This document shows, piece after piece, positions 1 through 8,902 of a stretch of 64,000 bases of DNA. Source of the DNA: Pseudomonas quercus (GTDB taxonomy: Bacteria > Pseudomonadota > Gammaproteobacteria > Pseudomonadales > Pseudomonadaceae); NCBI RefSeq assembly GCF_012033695.1, contig NZ_JAAVJI010000002.1, positions 496,001 to 560,000 of the forward strand. Reading direction: 5' to 3'. Position 1 is the first letter of the stretch. Each line of letters begins with the position of its first letter. Below the pieces are notes generated by a model. It was not told the origin of the DNA and searched no databases. It saw only the letters and a list, made by a program, of their open reading frames with translations. The translations under genes were made by a program, and so were the position numbers.

Positions 1-1
1 C

Positions 2-439
2 TTCGTCGCCAGCCGTGAAGAGGTTATTCGAGAGCAACAGGAAAGTATGCTGGAGCTGTCTACCCCAGTAGTCCAGTTGTGGAAGGGCGTGCTGGCCGTG
101 CCCCTGATCGGCTCATTGGACAGCAACCGCACTCAAGTGGTGATGGAAGCCTTGCTGCAGAAGATCGTGGAAACCGAGTCTGACATCGCCATTATTGACA
201 TCACCGGTGTGCCCACCGTCGACACCATGGTGGCCCAGCACCTGCTCAAGACCATCACGGCTGCCAAGCTCATGGGTGCCCGCTGCATCATCAGCGGTAT
301 TCGCCCACAGATCGCTGCTACTATCGTGCATCTGGGCGTTGAGCTAGGTGACGTCATCACCAAGGCTTCACTGTCCGACGCCTTCCAGCTGGCCCTCAAG
401 GAGCTGAATGTTCGCCTTGTCAGCCCTAACGCACGCTGA
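2..439 (+). CDS. rsbR: RsbR-type stressosome STAS protein, 3' part (5' cut by window edge)
   Basis: The frame is open from the first bases of the window, so this is the C-terminal part of a longer protein whose sensory N-terminus lies upstream. A helical linker (EEVIREQQESML) leads into a STAS domain starting LSTPVVQLW. The two threonines phosphorylated in Bacillus RsbR are matched by the DITGVP and GIRPQIAAT motifs. In the known family, RsbR and RsbS form a large scaffold that holds the kinase RsbT until stress. The next gene starts 8 bases downstream and is the matching RsbS, which supports the call. The kind of N-terminal sensor cannot be seen here. Confidence 0.85.
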   Translation, partial: FVASREEVIREQQESMLELSTPVVQLWKGVLAVPLIGSLDSNRTQVVMEALLQKIVETESDIAIIDITGVPTVDTMVAQHLLKTITAAKLMGARCIISGIRPQIAATIVHLGVELGDVITKASLSDAFQLALKELNVRLVSPNAR

Positions 440-447
440 GGTTCGAG

Positions 448-870
448 ATGGTCGACAAGATTCCGATTCTCAAGATGGGCCGTTACCTGTTGCTCAGCAT
501 CCAGGTAGACATGCATGACCAGTTGGCCATGGACCTCCAGGAAGACCTTACTGAACAGATTGTCCGGCACAGTGCCAAGGGTGTGCTGATCGATATCTCT
601 TCGCTGGAAATCGTCGACTCGTTCATTGGCAGAATGCTGTCCCATATAGCCAGCGTTTCTCGCATCCTGGATGCCAAGGTGATTGTTGTCGGCATGCAAC
701 CGGCGGTAGCCATCACTCTGGTGGAGCTAGGCCTGGAACTGCCAGGTATCGCCACGGCGCTGAATGTCGAAAAAGGCATGCGCTGGCTGGAAACACACGT
801 GAACGATGATCTGGTCGCAGAGGTCGAGAGTGACGAGCACAGAGACACTCCCGCTGAAACAGGAAACTGA
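448..870 (+). CDS. rsbS: RsbS-like STAS antagonist
   Basis: This 140-residue single STAS-domain protein is the expected scaffold partner of RsbR. The segment VLIDISSLEIVDSFIGRML contains the serine (S51 or S52) corresponding to the RsbT-phosphorylated serine of Bacillus RsbS. A C-terminal tail of about 20 acidic residues (EVESDEHRD) extends beyond the usual STAS fold. The ATG start lies 8 bases after rsbR. The 3' end overlaps the next gene by about 41 bases, indicating translational coupling. Confidence 0.85.
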   Translation: MVDKIPILKMGRYLLLSIQVDMHDQLAMDLQEDLTEQIVRHSAKGVLIDISSLEIVDSFIGRMLSHIASVSRILDAKVIVVGMQPAVAITLVELGLELPGIATALNVEKGMRWLETHVNDDLVAEVESDEHRDTPAETGN

Positions 871-1228
871 CATCGTCATTATCCGCCAAAGGGTTCGCAA
901 GGCGGCTGAAGACGCAAGGCTAGGCCTGGTGTCCCAGACCAAGATCGTGACAGCGGCCAGCGAAATTGCGCGTAATGCCCTGATCTATGGGGGTGGTGGC
1001 GAATGCCTGCTAGAGCGTACCTTCCGTGACGGCCGAGCGGCAGTACGGCTGATAGTGGCGGACAAAGGCCAAGGCATCGCCGACATGAACCAGGCCATGG
1101 TAGACGGCTACACCTCTGGCAATGGCCTAGGCCTGGGGCTCAGCGGTGCCCGACGGCTGGTAGACCATTTTGCGATACAAAGCGCCCAGGGCGAAGGCAC
1201 TACCGTGGAACTGTGGAAATGGAAGTAG
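830..1228 (+). CDS. rsbT: RsbT-like serine kinase of the partner switch
   Basis: A 132-residue GHKL-type ATPase/kinase of the RsbT/RsbW family. The N-box reads SEIARNALIYGGGG, followed by DKGQGI and the glycine-rich GNGLGLGLSGARRL lid. In the known system it phosphorylates RsbS and RsbR, is released, and activates a downstream partner. The GTG at 830 is chosen because AGAGG lies just upstream and the product then has normal RsbT length; an in-frame ATG at 806 would lie deeper inside rsbS. Overlaps with genes on both sides mark a tight operon. Confidence 0.85.
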   Translation: MTSTETLPLKQETDIVIIRQRVRKAAEDARLGLVSQTKIVTAASEIARNALIYGGGGECLLERTFRDGRAAVRLIVADKGQGIADMNQAMVDGYTSGNGLGLGLSGARRLVDHFAIQSAQGEGTTVELWKWK

Positions 1229-2199
1229 ATAGCCAGGCGTGCAGCCTGGTGCTGCCGATCAGCGACTTGGCGCATGTAGATGCTGCCCGCCGCGCCATTG
1301 TGCGCCAAGCAAGCCAGCTTACCAGCAAGGAAGCACTGATCGGCAAGCTGACCTTAGTGGTTCAGGAGCTTGGCCGTAACCTGGTATTGCATGGCGGAGG
1401 TGGGCAGCTGATCTATCGGCAAGCCGAGGGCTGCCTGAACCTGCTCGCCGTTGATACGGGCCCTGGCATGGTGAACGTCGCCCAGTGCATGGCCGACCAT
1501 TACTCGTCCATTGGTACCTTGGGTGTAGGGCTGGGCGCTGTAAAACGCCTGGCCGATACCTTTGATATCTTCAGCCAGCCTGGGCAAGGCACTGTGATAT
1601 TTGCGGGCTTCACCCTGAAGGATACGCCAGCTGCCATGAGCCACGGCGCTGTATGCATTCCCTATCCGGGTGAGGCCGTGGCTGGGGATGCCTGGGCTGT
1701 CTTGGGTTATCGCGTGATGGTGTGCGACGGCCTGGGCCATGGCCACGCTGCCAGTGCTGCCAGCGCCCTGGCTCGGCAGGTGTTCCTGGCACACAACCCT
1801 GCAGCCCCTCTGGACCACCTTATGCAGCAGTTGCATCATGCGTTGATGCCTACCCGCGGTGGAGCGGTAGGTATCGCCGAAGTAAAACCCGAAGCACGCC
1901 AGGTGACGTACTGCGGCATCGGTAATATTGCCGGTATGCTGCTGGGCGACAAGCCACGCAACATGATCTCCAGCAATGGCACGGTTGGCTACCGAATAGG
2001 TCGAATCCATACGTATTCCTATCCCTGGGACCCAGGCACTGTGCTTATTCTGACCAGCGATGGCATCAAGACCCGATTGGACACAGGCCGCTACCCTGGC
2101 CTGACCGCGCGCCACCCCGAAATTATTGCAGCGTTGCTGCAACGGGACTTCAGCCGCCAAACCGACGATTCCACGGCGGTGGTGGCCCGAATTGAATGA
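1219..2199 (+). CDS. RsbT-like ATPase fused to SpoIIE/RsbX-type PP2C phosphatase
   Basis: The first 135 or so residues form a second RsbT-like GHKL domain (VQELGRNLVLHGGGG, DTGPGM, GTLGVGLGAVKRL). The rest is a PP2C-like phosphatase of the SpoIIE/RsbX class with VCDGLGHGHA, LTSDGI and DDSTAVV carrying the metal-binding aspartates. By analogy with RsbX it should dephosphorylate the RsbR/RsbS scaffold and reset the switch. Bacillus RsbX has no ATPase domain, so the fusion is of note, although it occurs in proteobacterial modules. The ATG at 1219 overlaps the rsbT stop; a GTG six bases upstream is also possible. Confidence 0.8.
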   Translation: MEVDSQACSLVLPISDLAHVDAARRAIVRQASQLTSKEALIGKLTLVVQELGRNLVLHGGGGQLIYRQAEGCLNLLAVDTGPGMVNVAQCMADHYSSIGTLGVGLGAVKRLADTFDIFSQPGQGTVIFAGFTLKDTPAAMSHGAVCIPYPGEAVAGDAWAVLGYRVMVCDGLGHGHAASAASALARQVFLAHNPAAPLDHLMQQLHHALMPTRGGAVGIAEVKPEARQVTYCGIGNIAGMLLGDKPRNMISSNGTVGYRIGRIHTYSYPWDPGTVLILTSDGIKTRLDTGRYPGLTARHPEIIAALLQRDFSRQTDDSTAVVARIE

Positions 2200-3958
2200 C
2201 CTTTTGAGGTTGTGCAGCCTGTCGATACAGGCTGAAACCGATGTGGTGGTATGCCGCCAGGCCGCCCGGCATGTGGGCGCCTGGCTAGGCCTGCCAAAGC
2301 TGGACCAGATCCGCTTGGCCACTGCTGTATCGGAGCTTGCCCGCAACATTTACCAGTACGCGGGCAGTGGTGCCTTCCATTTCTATCTGAAACGCGATGT
2401 TGCCGGGAAGGCGTGTGCCGTACTCTTTGATGCCGTCGATCAAGGCCCTGGCATCCGGGACCTCGAATACATCCTCAACGGAAGCTATGTATCTACAACC
2501 GGCATGGGCGTAGGGTTACGTGGTGCTCAGCGGTTGCTGGACGTTTGGGAGATCCGGACGGGCGCTGAGGGCACTACCATTCATGCGGGCAAGGCTATCC
2601 ACCCGCCCCTGCCGTTCCCAGATGACCGCCATAGGGAGACCCTTAGCCGCACACTGGCTGATGCCGGGCTGGCCGACCCGTTCGTGGCCTTGCAGCAACA
2701 GGGCTCGGAGCTGTTGCTGACGGCTGCTGAGCTGCAGATCAAACAGCGCGAGCTGGAAGCGACGAACCTGGAACTGGAAACCACCAACAAAGGCGTGGTG
2801 GCGCTTTACTCGGAACTGGAAAAAACCGCTCAGGAACTCACCTCGGCCAGTGAGTCCAAGAGCCGATTCTTTTCCAACATGACCCATGAATTCCGGACGC
2901 CTATCAATATCATCGAGAACATTTCGAAATTACTGCTCAACGGCACAGATGGCGAACTGAACGCCGAGCAGCTCAAGCAGGTGGGCTTTATCAGCGCAGC
3001 CGCCGGCGAACTGGCAGACATGGTCAATGAACTGCTGGACCTGGCTGAGGCGGAGTCCGGCAGGATGGAGGTTGTGGCGTCAGCCTTCTCGCTGGATACG
3101 TTCGTGGAGCAGGTTCGGCAGTTCACAGCCGCACTGGCGTTGCGTTACCCCAACCTGAAGTGGGAAGTGATTTCGGTCGACCACCCGGTCATGCTGGAAA
3201 CCGATCGCAACCGGTTATTCCAAGTGGTGCGGAACCTGATCAGCAATGCATTCAAATATACCCTTGAAGGTTCGGTAACCCTACGCGTGTTCCAACCCAG
3301 CGAAAACACCATCGAATGGGTGGTAGAGGATACCGGGGTAGGTATTTCAGAAGATAATCTTGAGCGCATTTTCGAGGAATTTGCCCGCATCCGGATGCCC
3401 GGGCTTACCCAAGTGCAGGGCAACGGCCTAGGGCTGCCGCTGGTACAAAGGCTGGTCTTGCTGCTGCAAGGCACTATTAGCGTGAGCAGCAACCTGGGGC
3501 ATGGCAGCCGTTTCAGTGTAGAGATTGCCCGTTGCCTGTGTGACAAGGCTGAAAGCGATTTCAAAAGCCTGAACCTTGAAGGGCTAAGCGTTCTGATCAT
3601 TGATGACAATGAAGGTGATCGCTACCTATTGCGTCACCTGCTTGAGCCTTACAGCCCGCTTATCATCGACGCCAACTCGGCGGCTGACAGCATCGACAAA
3701 TTGCATGCTGTACGCCCTGATATCATTTTCCTGGACCTGGAGTTGCCGGATATCTACGGTGCCGATCTGCTTGAAAGCATGGACTGGGCAATGCATGCGC
3801 GCGTCCTGATCAATACGGCCAAGCCCTTGGGTGAAGCCGAACGGCTGGCCCTTGGCGGGCAATGTGCGGGCATGCTGCTCAAAGGGCAACCCAACTACGT
3901 CGAGTCGGTACTGCAGCAGGTGCACCGCCTCTCCAGGAGTTTGCGCGATGCGTACTAG
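2192..3958 (+). CDS. Hybrid histidine kinase with N-terminal RsbT-like ATPase domain
   Basis: About 588 residues. An N-terminal GHKL domain of the anti-sigma/RsbT type (VSELARNIYQYAG, DQGPGIRD, GMGVGLRGAQRLL) is followed by a coiled coil rich in E/L/T. Then come a HisKA domain with phospho-acceptor histidine in MTHEFRTPINI, a kinase HATPase domain (NLISNAFKYT, DTGVGIS, GNGLGLPLV), and a C-terminal receiver starting LSVLIIDDNEGD with phospho-acceptor aspartate in IIFLDLELPD. No transmembrane segment is seen, so it is probably cytosolic. The start is uncertain: TTG at 2192 overlaps the preceding stop by 8 bases, and TTG codons at 2204 and 2210 are alternatives. It may couple release of the RsbT pathway to phosphorelay. 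Confidence 0.8.
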   Translation: MNDLLRLCSLSIQAETDVVVCRQAARHVGAWLGLPKLDQIRLATAVSELARNIYQYAGSGAFHFYLKRDVAGKACAVLFDAVDQGPGIRDLEYILNGSYVSTTGMGVGLRGAQRLLDVWEIRTGAEGTTIHAGKAIHPPLPFPDDRHRETLSRTLADAGLADPFVALQQQGSELLLTAAELQIKQRELEATNLELETTNKGVVALYSELEKTAQELTSASESKSRFFSNMTHEFRTPINIIENISKLLLNGTDGELNAEQLKQVGFISAAAGELADMVNELLDLAEAESGRMEVVASAFSLDTFVEQVRQFTAALALRYPNLKWEVISVDHPVMLETDRNRLFQVVRNLISNAFKYTLEGSVTLRVFQPSENTIEWVVEDTGVGISEDNLERIFEEFARIRMPGLTQVQGNGLGLPLVQRLVLLLQGTISVSSNLGHGSRFSVEIARCLCDKAESDFKSLNLEGLSVLIIDDNEGDRYLLRHLLEPYSPLIIDANSAADSIDKLHAVRPDIIFLDLELPDIYGADLLESMDWAMHARVLINTAKPLGEAERLALGGQCAGMLLKGQPNYVESVLQQVHRLSRSLRDAY

Positions 3959-5072
3959 GCGAATCCTGATTATCGATGACATGCAGGCCAACCGGTATGT
4001 CCTGCGCAAGATCCTGTCCCATGAACCTCAGTATGAGGTGCTGGAGGCCGGTAATGGTGCAGACGGCCTGGCCTTGATCGATGCGTCTATTGACCTGGTA
4101 ATCCTGGACATCAACCTGCCGGACATGAACGGGTTCGAGTTGATTCGCGACGCCGAGGCCAAGCTGGGCAGCGATCATATGCCTGCGATCATCAATATCT
4201 CCGCAACGTTCATCAGCGGTGCCGACAAAGCCATGGGGCTGAACAAAGGCGCCCGCGCTTACCTCACCCACCCCATCGACGGGCAGGAAATGCTGGCGAC
4301 CATCGCAAGCCTGGTGAAATCCGAGAACCGGCTGGAACGGGTAGAGCGCAGGCGCCAGGTCGCGGTGGCGAGAAATGAAAGCCTGCGATCTGAAAAGATC
4401 ATGCTGGAACGTTTCATGCGGTCGTTCAGCCATGACCTGCGTTCGCCATTGGCCGCCGCCACCATGGTCACGGGGCTTATGAAGAAGAACCCTGCCAGGC
4501 GTACCGAAGAATTGCTTCAGATACTGGAAGAAAACCTTCGGCGCATCGATCGCATGATTGGCAACGTCCTGGATATTTCCCACGTGGCCATAGGCGGTGG
4601 CATTAAGCTGGTGGCCGAGCCTCTGGTAACCGGCCCGCTGTTCGAGGACGCCTTGAACAACCTCAGGCTGCAGGTACCCCAGCCGATCGAAGCACAGCTG
4701 GCGGCAACAGACCAAGTGGTGCACTGGGATCGCAATGCGTTCCTGCGCATCCTGGACAACTTGGTTATCAATGCCAGCAAGCATGGCGGCCAGGCATCGC
4801 CCATCCTGGTAAAGCAATGGGCGGAGGGTAATGACATCTACCTCACCGTTTCCAATGAGGGCAACTTCCCGGATGAGGTACTGACCAACCTGGCAACTCC
4901 CTACTTCATCTCTACCCGAAGCGAAACCAAGGGCTGGGGGCTGGGCCTGCCCATTGTGAAAGCCTTGTGTGAAAGCTGTGAGGGCCATGTGTCGTTCAAC
5001 AACGACAATGGTAATGCGACTGTCGCCGTACGCCTTCCCCTCTCCCTGCTAGGCGCCACTGGCAGGGAGTGA
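3948..5072 (+). CDS. Response regulator-histidine kinase (REC-HisKA-HATPase)
   Basis: A 374-residue protein in reversed hybrid order. The receiver comes first (ILIIDDMQANR, aspartate in LVILDINLPDMNGFE, conserved lysine region near THPIDGQ). A basic coiled coil follows (ERRRQVAVARNESLRSEK), then a HisKA box SFSHDLRSPLAAA and a HATPase domain with DNLVINASKHGG and a GWGLGLPIV lid. The ATG overlaps the end of the previous kinase gene by 11 bases and has AGGAG nine bases upstream. It is the last gene of the module; no DNA-binding or GGDEF output domain follows, because the next gene is convergent. The output partner is therefore outside this window or encoded elsewhere. Confidence 0.8.
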   Translation: MRTRRILIIDDMQANRYVLRKILSHEPQYEVLEAGNGADGLALIDASIDLVILDINLPDMNGFELIRDAEAKLGSDHMPAIINISATFISGADKAMGLNKGARAYLTHPIDGQEMLATIASLVKSENRLERVERRRQVAVARNESLRSEKIMLERFMRSFSHDLRSPLAAATMVTGLMKKNPARRTEELLQILEENLRRIDRMIGNVLDISHVAIGGGIKLVAEPLVTGPLFEDALNNLRLQVPQPIEAQLAATDQVVHWDRNAFLRILDNLVINASKHGGQASPILVKQWAEGNDIYLTVSNEGNFPDEVLTNLATPYFISTRSETKGWGLGLPIVKALCESCEGHVSFNNDNGNATVAVRLPLSLLGATGRE

Positions 5073-5092
5073 AGAAGGGCGCTGCGATGGCC

Positions 5093-6067
5093 TCAAAGGC
5101 CGTCGCGGGCGATATCCATGGCAAAGTACGTAAGAATGAGGTCAGCGCCTGCACGCTTGATGGCCCCCAGGCTCTCGCGCATGACACGCGCTTCGTCGAT
5201 GGCACCGGCCAAGCCGCCGAACTTGATCATGGCGTACTCGCCACTCACCTGATAGGCCGCCAATGGCAAGCGGGAGGCCTCCCGGATGTCTCGAATGATA
5301 TCCAGGTAGGCACCTGCCGGTTTTACCATGAGGGCATCGGCGCCCTCCTGCTCGTCCAGCAATGACTCGCGCACCGCTTCGCGGCGGTTCATGGGGTTCA
5401 TCTGGTAGGCTTTTCGATCGCCCTTGAGGGCTGTTCCCCCGGCTTCCCTGAACGGGCCATACAACGCTGAAGCAAACTTGGTGGAGTACGCCATGATCGA
5501 GGTCTGGTCAAACCCAGCCGCGTCCAGCGCCTGGCGAATGGCTTGCACCTGGCCGTCCATGGCGGCCGAAGGGGCGATGAAGTCCGCGCCGGCCTGGGCA
5601 GCTACAACGGCTTGGCGACCCAGGTTCACCAAGGTGGCGTCATTGTCCACTGCTTCACCATGCAGTACACCGCAGTGCCCATGGGAGGTGTACTCACAGA
5701 AGCAGGTGTCCGACATCACAATCATCTCGGGCACGGTGTCCTTGCAAATCCGCGCCATGCGCGCCACAAGGCCGTTTTCGTTCCAGGTGTCACTGCCCGC
5801 AGCGTCAAGGTGGTGAGACACCCCAAAGGTCATGACGGAGCGGATGCCCGCCCGCGCATAACGCTCGATCTCGCTGGCCAGGCGTGATTCTGGAATGCGG
5901 TTGACCCCAGGCATGCTGGTGATAGGCACGAAGTCATCAATGCCCTCTTCCACAAAGATCGGCAATACCAGATCCTGAAGCCGGAACTCTGTTTCTTGAA
6001 ACACTGACCGCAGCGATTCCGAACGGCGCAAACGGCGCGGACGGCTGACGGGAAACACATTGCTCAT
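5093..6067 (-). CDS. hemB: Delta-aminolevulinic acid dehydratase, zinc-type
   Basis: Condenses two 5-aminolevulinate molecules to porphobilinogen in tetrapyrrole synthesis. The 324-residue protein carries the Schiff-base lysines in [14 protein letters not shown] (K197) and [11 protein letters not shown] (K249). Cysteines 122, 124 and 132 in [14 protein letters not shown] form the zinc-binding set of the metal-dependent subclass. The main Pseudomonas HemB is known as a magnesium-type enzyme lacking these cysteines, so this is probably a second paralogue. It starts 18 bases after the cyclopropane synthase stop, suggesting co-transcription, and converges with the kinase gene on the other strand. 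Confidence 0.9.
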   Translation of the reverse strand: MSNVFPVSRPRRLRRSESLRSVFQETEFRLQDLVLPIFVEEGIDDFVPITSMPGVNRIPESRLASEIERYARAGIRSVMTFGVSHHLDAAGSDTWNENGLVARMARICKDTVPEMIVMSDTCFCEYTSHGHCGVLHGEAVDNDATLVNLGRQAVVAAQAGADFIAPSAAMDGQVQAIRQALDAAGFDQTSIMAYSTKFASALYGPFREAGGTALKGDRKAYQMNPMNRREAVRESLLDEQEGADALMVKPAGAYLDIIRDIREASRLPLAAYQVSGEYAMIKFGGLAGAIDEARVMRESLGAIKRAGADLILTYFAMDIARDGL

Positions 6068-6085
6068 TTGGATACCTTTGCATGG

Positions 6086-7246
6086 TTAACTGACGCGCGC
6101 GTAACCGCCGGGCACGCCCTTTTTTGATAACACCCATTGCCACAGCTGAATTTCTCTGGCTCTGAAGGCCCCGGCACAGGACAACAGATAATAACGCCAC
6201 ATCCGGAAGAACGGCTCGCCCATGCGGTCGGCAAAGCGAGGCCAGGCCGCTTCGAACCGCTCACACCATGCCATCAGGGTCTTGTCGTAATCGGCGCCGA
6301 AATTGTGCATGTCTTCGGCCACGAACAACCCATCGATGGCGTCCCCAACCTGCCCAACGGAAGGGAGGTCACCGTTGCGGAAAATGTACTTGTCGATCCA
6401 GCGGTCTGTCGTGCTGTTGCGCTTGTTCTTGCCAATGGTGTGGAGCAGAAACAACCCATCCTCTTTGAGGCAGCGATGAGCCGTTTCCATGTACAGCCGG
6501 TGGTTCTTGCGGCCCACGTGCTCAAACATGCCTACGCTGACAATGTGGTCAAACGGCTCATCGATGTCCCGGTAATCCTGCAGGCGAAAATCCAGTGGCA
6601 GGTCTGGATAGCGGGCCTTGGCCCAATCGCACTGCTCGCGAGAAATGGTCACGCCCACACAGGTTACGCCGTAGTGTTGCGCCGCATAGGCCATGAAGCT
6701 GCCCCACCCACACCCGATGTCCAGCACGCGCTGCCCAGGTTGCAGCCTTAGCTTGCGGCAGATCAGGTCTAGCTTGGCGACCTGGGCTTGCTCCAGCGTG
6801 CTAGCGTCCTTCCAATAACCGCAGGTGTAGGTCATGCGCGAATCGAGCATGCTTTCGTAGAACTCGTTGCCCAAATCGTAATGCTGCTCCCCCACCTGCC
6901 AGGCTCGGTCCTTGTTCTGTAAATTGATCAGCTTGGCCTTGACCGCATGAAACATCAGTGCCGAGGGGTTCACCAGGTCAGCCACGCCAGCACGCAGCAG
7001 GCGAGCGAAGAATTCGTCGAGACGCTCGGCATCCCATTCTCCCCGCATATACGCTTCGCCCAAGCCCAGGTTGCCTTCGGCCAATGCACGCGCAGGCACA
7101 CCAGGGTCATTAAGGGTCATGTCCCATGGCTGTACACCGTGCATGCCAATACCCGCTCTGGCCAATAGTTGCTGGGCGAACTTCAGCGTGCTGGAGTTGG
7201 CGTCAACAGGCGCGCCAGACGGTGAACCAGAAAGCTTGGTATGCAT
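6086..7246 (-). CDS. cfa: Cyclopropane-fatty-acyl-phospholipid synthase
   Basis: Transfers a methylene group from S-adenosylmethionine to double bonds of membrane phospholipid acyl chains, a stationary-phase and stress adaptation. The SAM-binding motif VLDIGCGWGSFMAYAA and the family stretch VSVGMFEHVGRKNH are present, as is YDLGNEFYESMLD. The start at 7246 gives 386 residues, close to the usual length, and has AAGAGGGG seven bases upstream. A longer in-frame extension to 7342 lacks a ribosome site and is not used. The downstream neighbour is hemB. Confidence 0.93.
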   Translation of the reverse strand: MHTKLSGSPSGAPVDANSSTLKFAQQLLARAGIGMHGVQPWDMTLNDPGVPARALAEGNLGLGEAYMRGEWDAERLDEFFARLLRAGVADLVNPSALMFHAVKAKLINLQNKDRAWQVGEQHYDLGNEFYESMLDSRMTYTCGYWKDASTLEQAQVAKLDLICRKLRLQPGQRVLDIGCGWGSFMAYAAQHYGVTCVGVTISREQCDWAKARYPDLPLDFRLQDYRDIDEPFDHIVSVGMFEHVGRKNHRLYMETAHRCLKEDGLFLLHTIGKNKRNSTTDRWIDKYIFRNGDLPSVGQVGDAIDGLFVAEDMHNFGADYDKTLMAWCERFEAAWPRFADRMGEPFFRMWRYYLLSCAGAFRAREIQLWQWVLSKKGVPGGYARVS

Positions 7247-7318
7247 AGCAATCCCCTCTTCGAAAGGTTTACCTGGCAAAGCAGTACTTGGAAACGAAGG
7301 CAATGACCTGATTGTTAC

Positions 7319-7325
7319 AGTGTAG
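7319..7325 (-). promoter_or_regulatory. Possible sigma-S-type -10 element upstream of cfa
   Basis: Read on the minus strand the bases are CTACACT, one mismatch from the CTATACT extended -10 favoured by RpoS, about 72 bases before the cfa start. No convincing -35 is seen at 17 bases, which is common for RpoS promoters. cfa genes are generally RpoS-controlled, but this site is a reading, not a demonstration. Confidence 0.3.
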
Positions 7326-7514
7326 TTATCCAGGCTGACCACGAAGTTCCAGCGCTAGGCAATCAAAACGCAGTGGCAAAGGGCAAAGCAGGCACACCCT
7401 CAGGTGGGCTTATGCCATGCATACATGTGCTAGCAAGCGTATGCCGAGCGGGGGGCCAGCGTCCAACCCCCTAGCAGGAAACTGACTTACCTACTTGGCA
7501 ACAATAACGCGCTG

Positions 7515-8747
7515 TCAAAGGCCCGTGGCGTGCTTGCTGGCAGCGGGTAACAAGCCATCGGCTCGGAACATCTGACGAATGCCGCGTATGGCCTGGCGTA
7601 TACGGTCATTGTTCTCGATCAGCGCGAAGCGTACATGGTCGTCGCCGTAATCTCCGAAACCAATACCTGGGGAGACACACACCTTGGCTTCGGCAAGCAG
7701 CTTTTTAGCGAACTCCAATGAACCTAGGTGTGCATACGGCTCAGGGATCTTCGCCCAGACATACATGGAGGCCTTAGGGTTTTCCACCATCCAGCCGGTT
7801 TCATGCAAACCCTTCACCAGGGTATTGCGCCGCTGCCGGTATTGCTCGGCAATATCCCGAACACATTGCTGATCGCCTTCCAGGGCCGCGATGGCCGCTA
7901 CCTGCAACGGGGTAAAGGTACCGTAATCGTGGTAGCTCTTGATTCGGGCCAAGGCTGATACCAGCTCCGGGTTACCCACCATGAAACCAATGCGCCAGCC
8001 AGCCATGTTGTAGCTTTTGGACAGCGTAAAGAACTCCACAGCGATGTCTTTGGCCCCTGGCACCTGCATGATGGAGGGCGCTTTCCAGCCGTCGTATACG
8101 ATATCTGCGTAGGCAAGGTCATGAACCACCAGCACGTCGTAGCGCTTGGCCAAGGCTACAACACGCTCGAAAAAGTCCAGTTCCACGCATTGCGCCGTAG
8201 GGTTCGATGGGAAGCCCAGGATCATCATCTTGGGTTTGGGAATGGACTCCCGAATGGCACGTTCCAGCTCATTGAAAAAATCCACACCAGGCACCAGCGG
8301 CACCGAGCGTACCTGTGCACCCGCAATGACGGCGCCGTAGATGTGGATCGGGTAGCTGGGGTTGGGTACCAGCACGGTATCGCCCTGATCCAGGGTGGCG
8401 AGCATCAGATGTGCCAGGCCTTCCTTGGAGCCGATGGTGACAATGGCTTCGTTTTCTGGATCGATCTCTACCTGATAACGGTCTGCGTACCACCGTGAAA
8501 TGGCACGGCGCAGGCGTGGAATACCCCGCGAAGTGGAATACCCGTGGGTGTCTTCGCGTTGGGCAACGCTAACCAGCTTCTCCACGATATGAGGAGGCGT
8601 GGGACCATCTGGGTTACCCATACTCAAGTCGATGATGTCTTCACCGCGACGGCGGGCGGCCATCTTCAGGTCTGCGGTGATATTGAATACGTAAGGGGGG
8701 AGACGATCTATGCGCGCAAAGCGGCGCGGCGAACGGAGTTCGGGCAT
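7515..8747 (-). CDS. alaC: Alanine transaminase (AlaA/AlaC family), PLP-dependent class I aminotransferase
   Basis: A 410-residue fold-type I aminotransferase expected to interconvert pyruvate/glutamate and alanine/2-oxoglutarate. Visible are the N-terminal PPYVFNITADLK, the substrate/cofactor segments SMGNPDGPTPPH and NPTAQCVE, and the PLP lysine in FTLSKSYNMAGWRIGF. The ATG at 8747 is chosen because GAGGA lies just upstream and family proteins begin at this point; an in-frame extension runs to 8873 but crosses a terminator hairpin. Assignment to alanine rather than another amino acid rests on family resemblance. Confidence 0.85.
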   Translation of the reverse strand: MPELRSPRRFARIDRLPPYVFNITADLKMAARRRGEDIIDLSMGNPDGPTPPHIVEKLVSVAQREDTHGYSTSRGIPRLRRAISRWYADRYQVEIDPENEAIVTIGSKEGLAHLMLATLDQGDTVLVPNPSYPIHIYGAVIAGAQVRSVPLVPGVDFFNELERAIRESIPKPKMMILGFPSNPTAQCVELDFFERVVALAKRYDVLVVHDLAYADIVYDGWKAPSIMQVPGAKDIAVEFFTLSKSYNMAGWRIGFMVGNPELVSALARIKSYHDYGTFTPLQVAAIAALEGDQQCVRDIAEQYRQRRNTLVKGLHETGWMVENPKASMYVWAKIPEPYAHLGSLEFAKKLLAEAKVCVSPGIGFGDYGDDHVRFALIENNDRIRQAIRGIRQMFRADGLLPAASKHATGL

Positions 8748-8858
8748 GCTGTCCTCGATGTACGTAAGCGCCCGGAACCGTCCGAGCGACGTAGCCATAT
8801 GGCATGGCTGGCAACGAAGATAAGGGCAGCGGCCGTACGCTGTCCAGTACGCAGCCAT

Positions 8859-8888
8859 GAAAAAACCGGGCATTGCCCGGTTTTTTCA
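8859..8888 (-). terminator. Rho-independent terminator of the cyo operon
   Basis: Hairpin AACCGGGCA/TGCCCGGTT flanked by A-runs on the left and T-runs on the right lies 15 bases beyond the cyoE stop. Because both flanks are homopolymeric it could work in both directions. Confidence 0.85.
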
Positions 8889-8902
8889 TACGTCGACAGG
8901 GC

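Noticed and set aside
8748..8873. Longer start for the aminotransferase adding 42 residues
   Set aside because: The extension runs through the cyo terminator hairpin and lacks a ribosome site, while the ATG at 8747 has GAGGA upstream.
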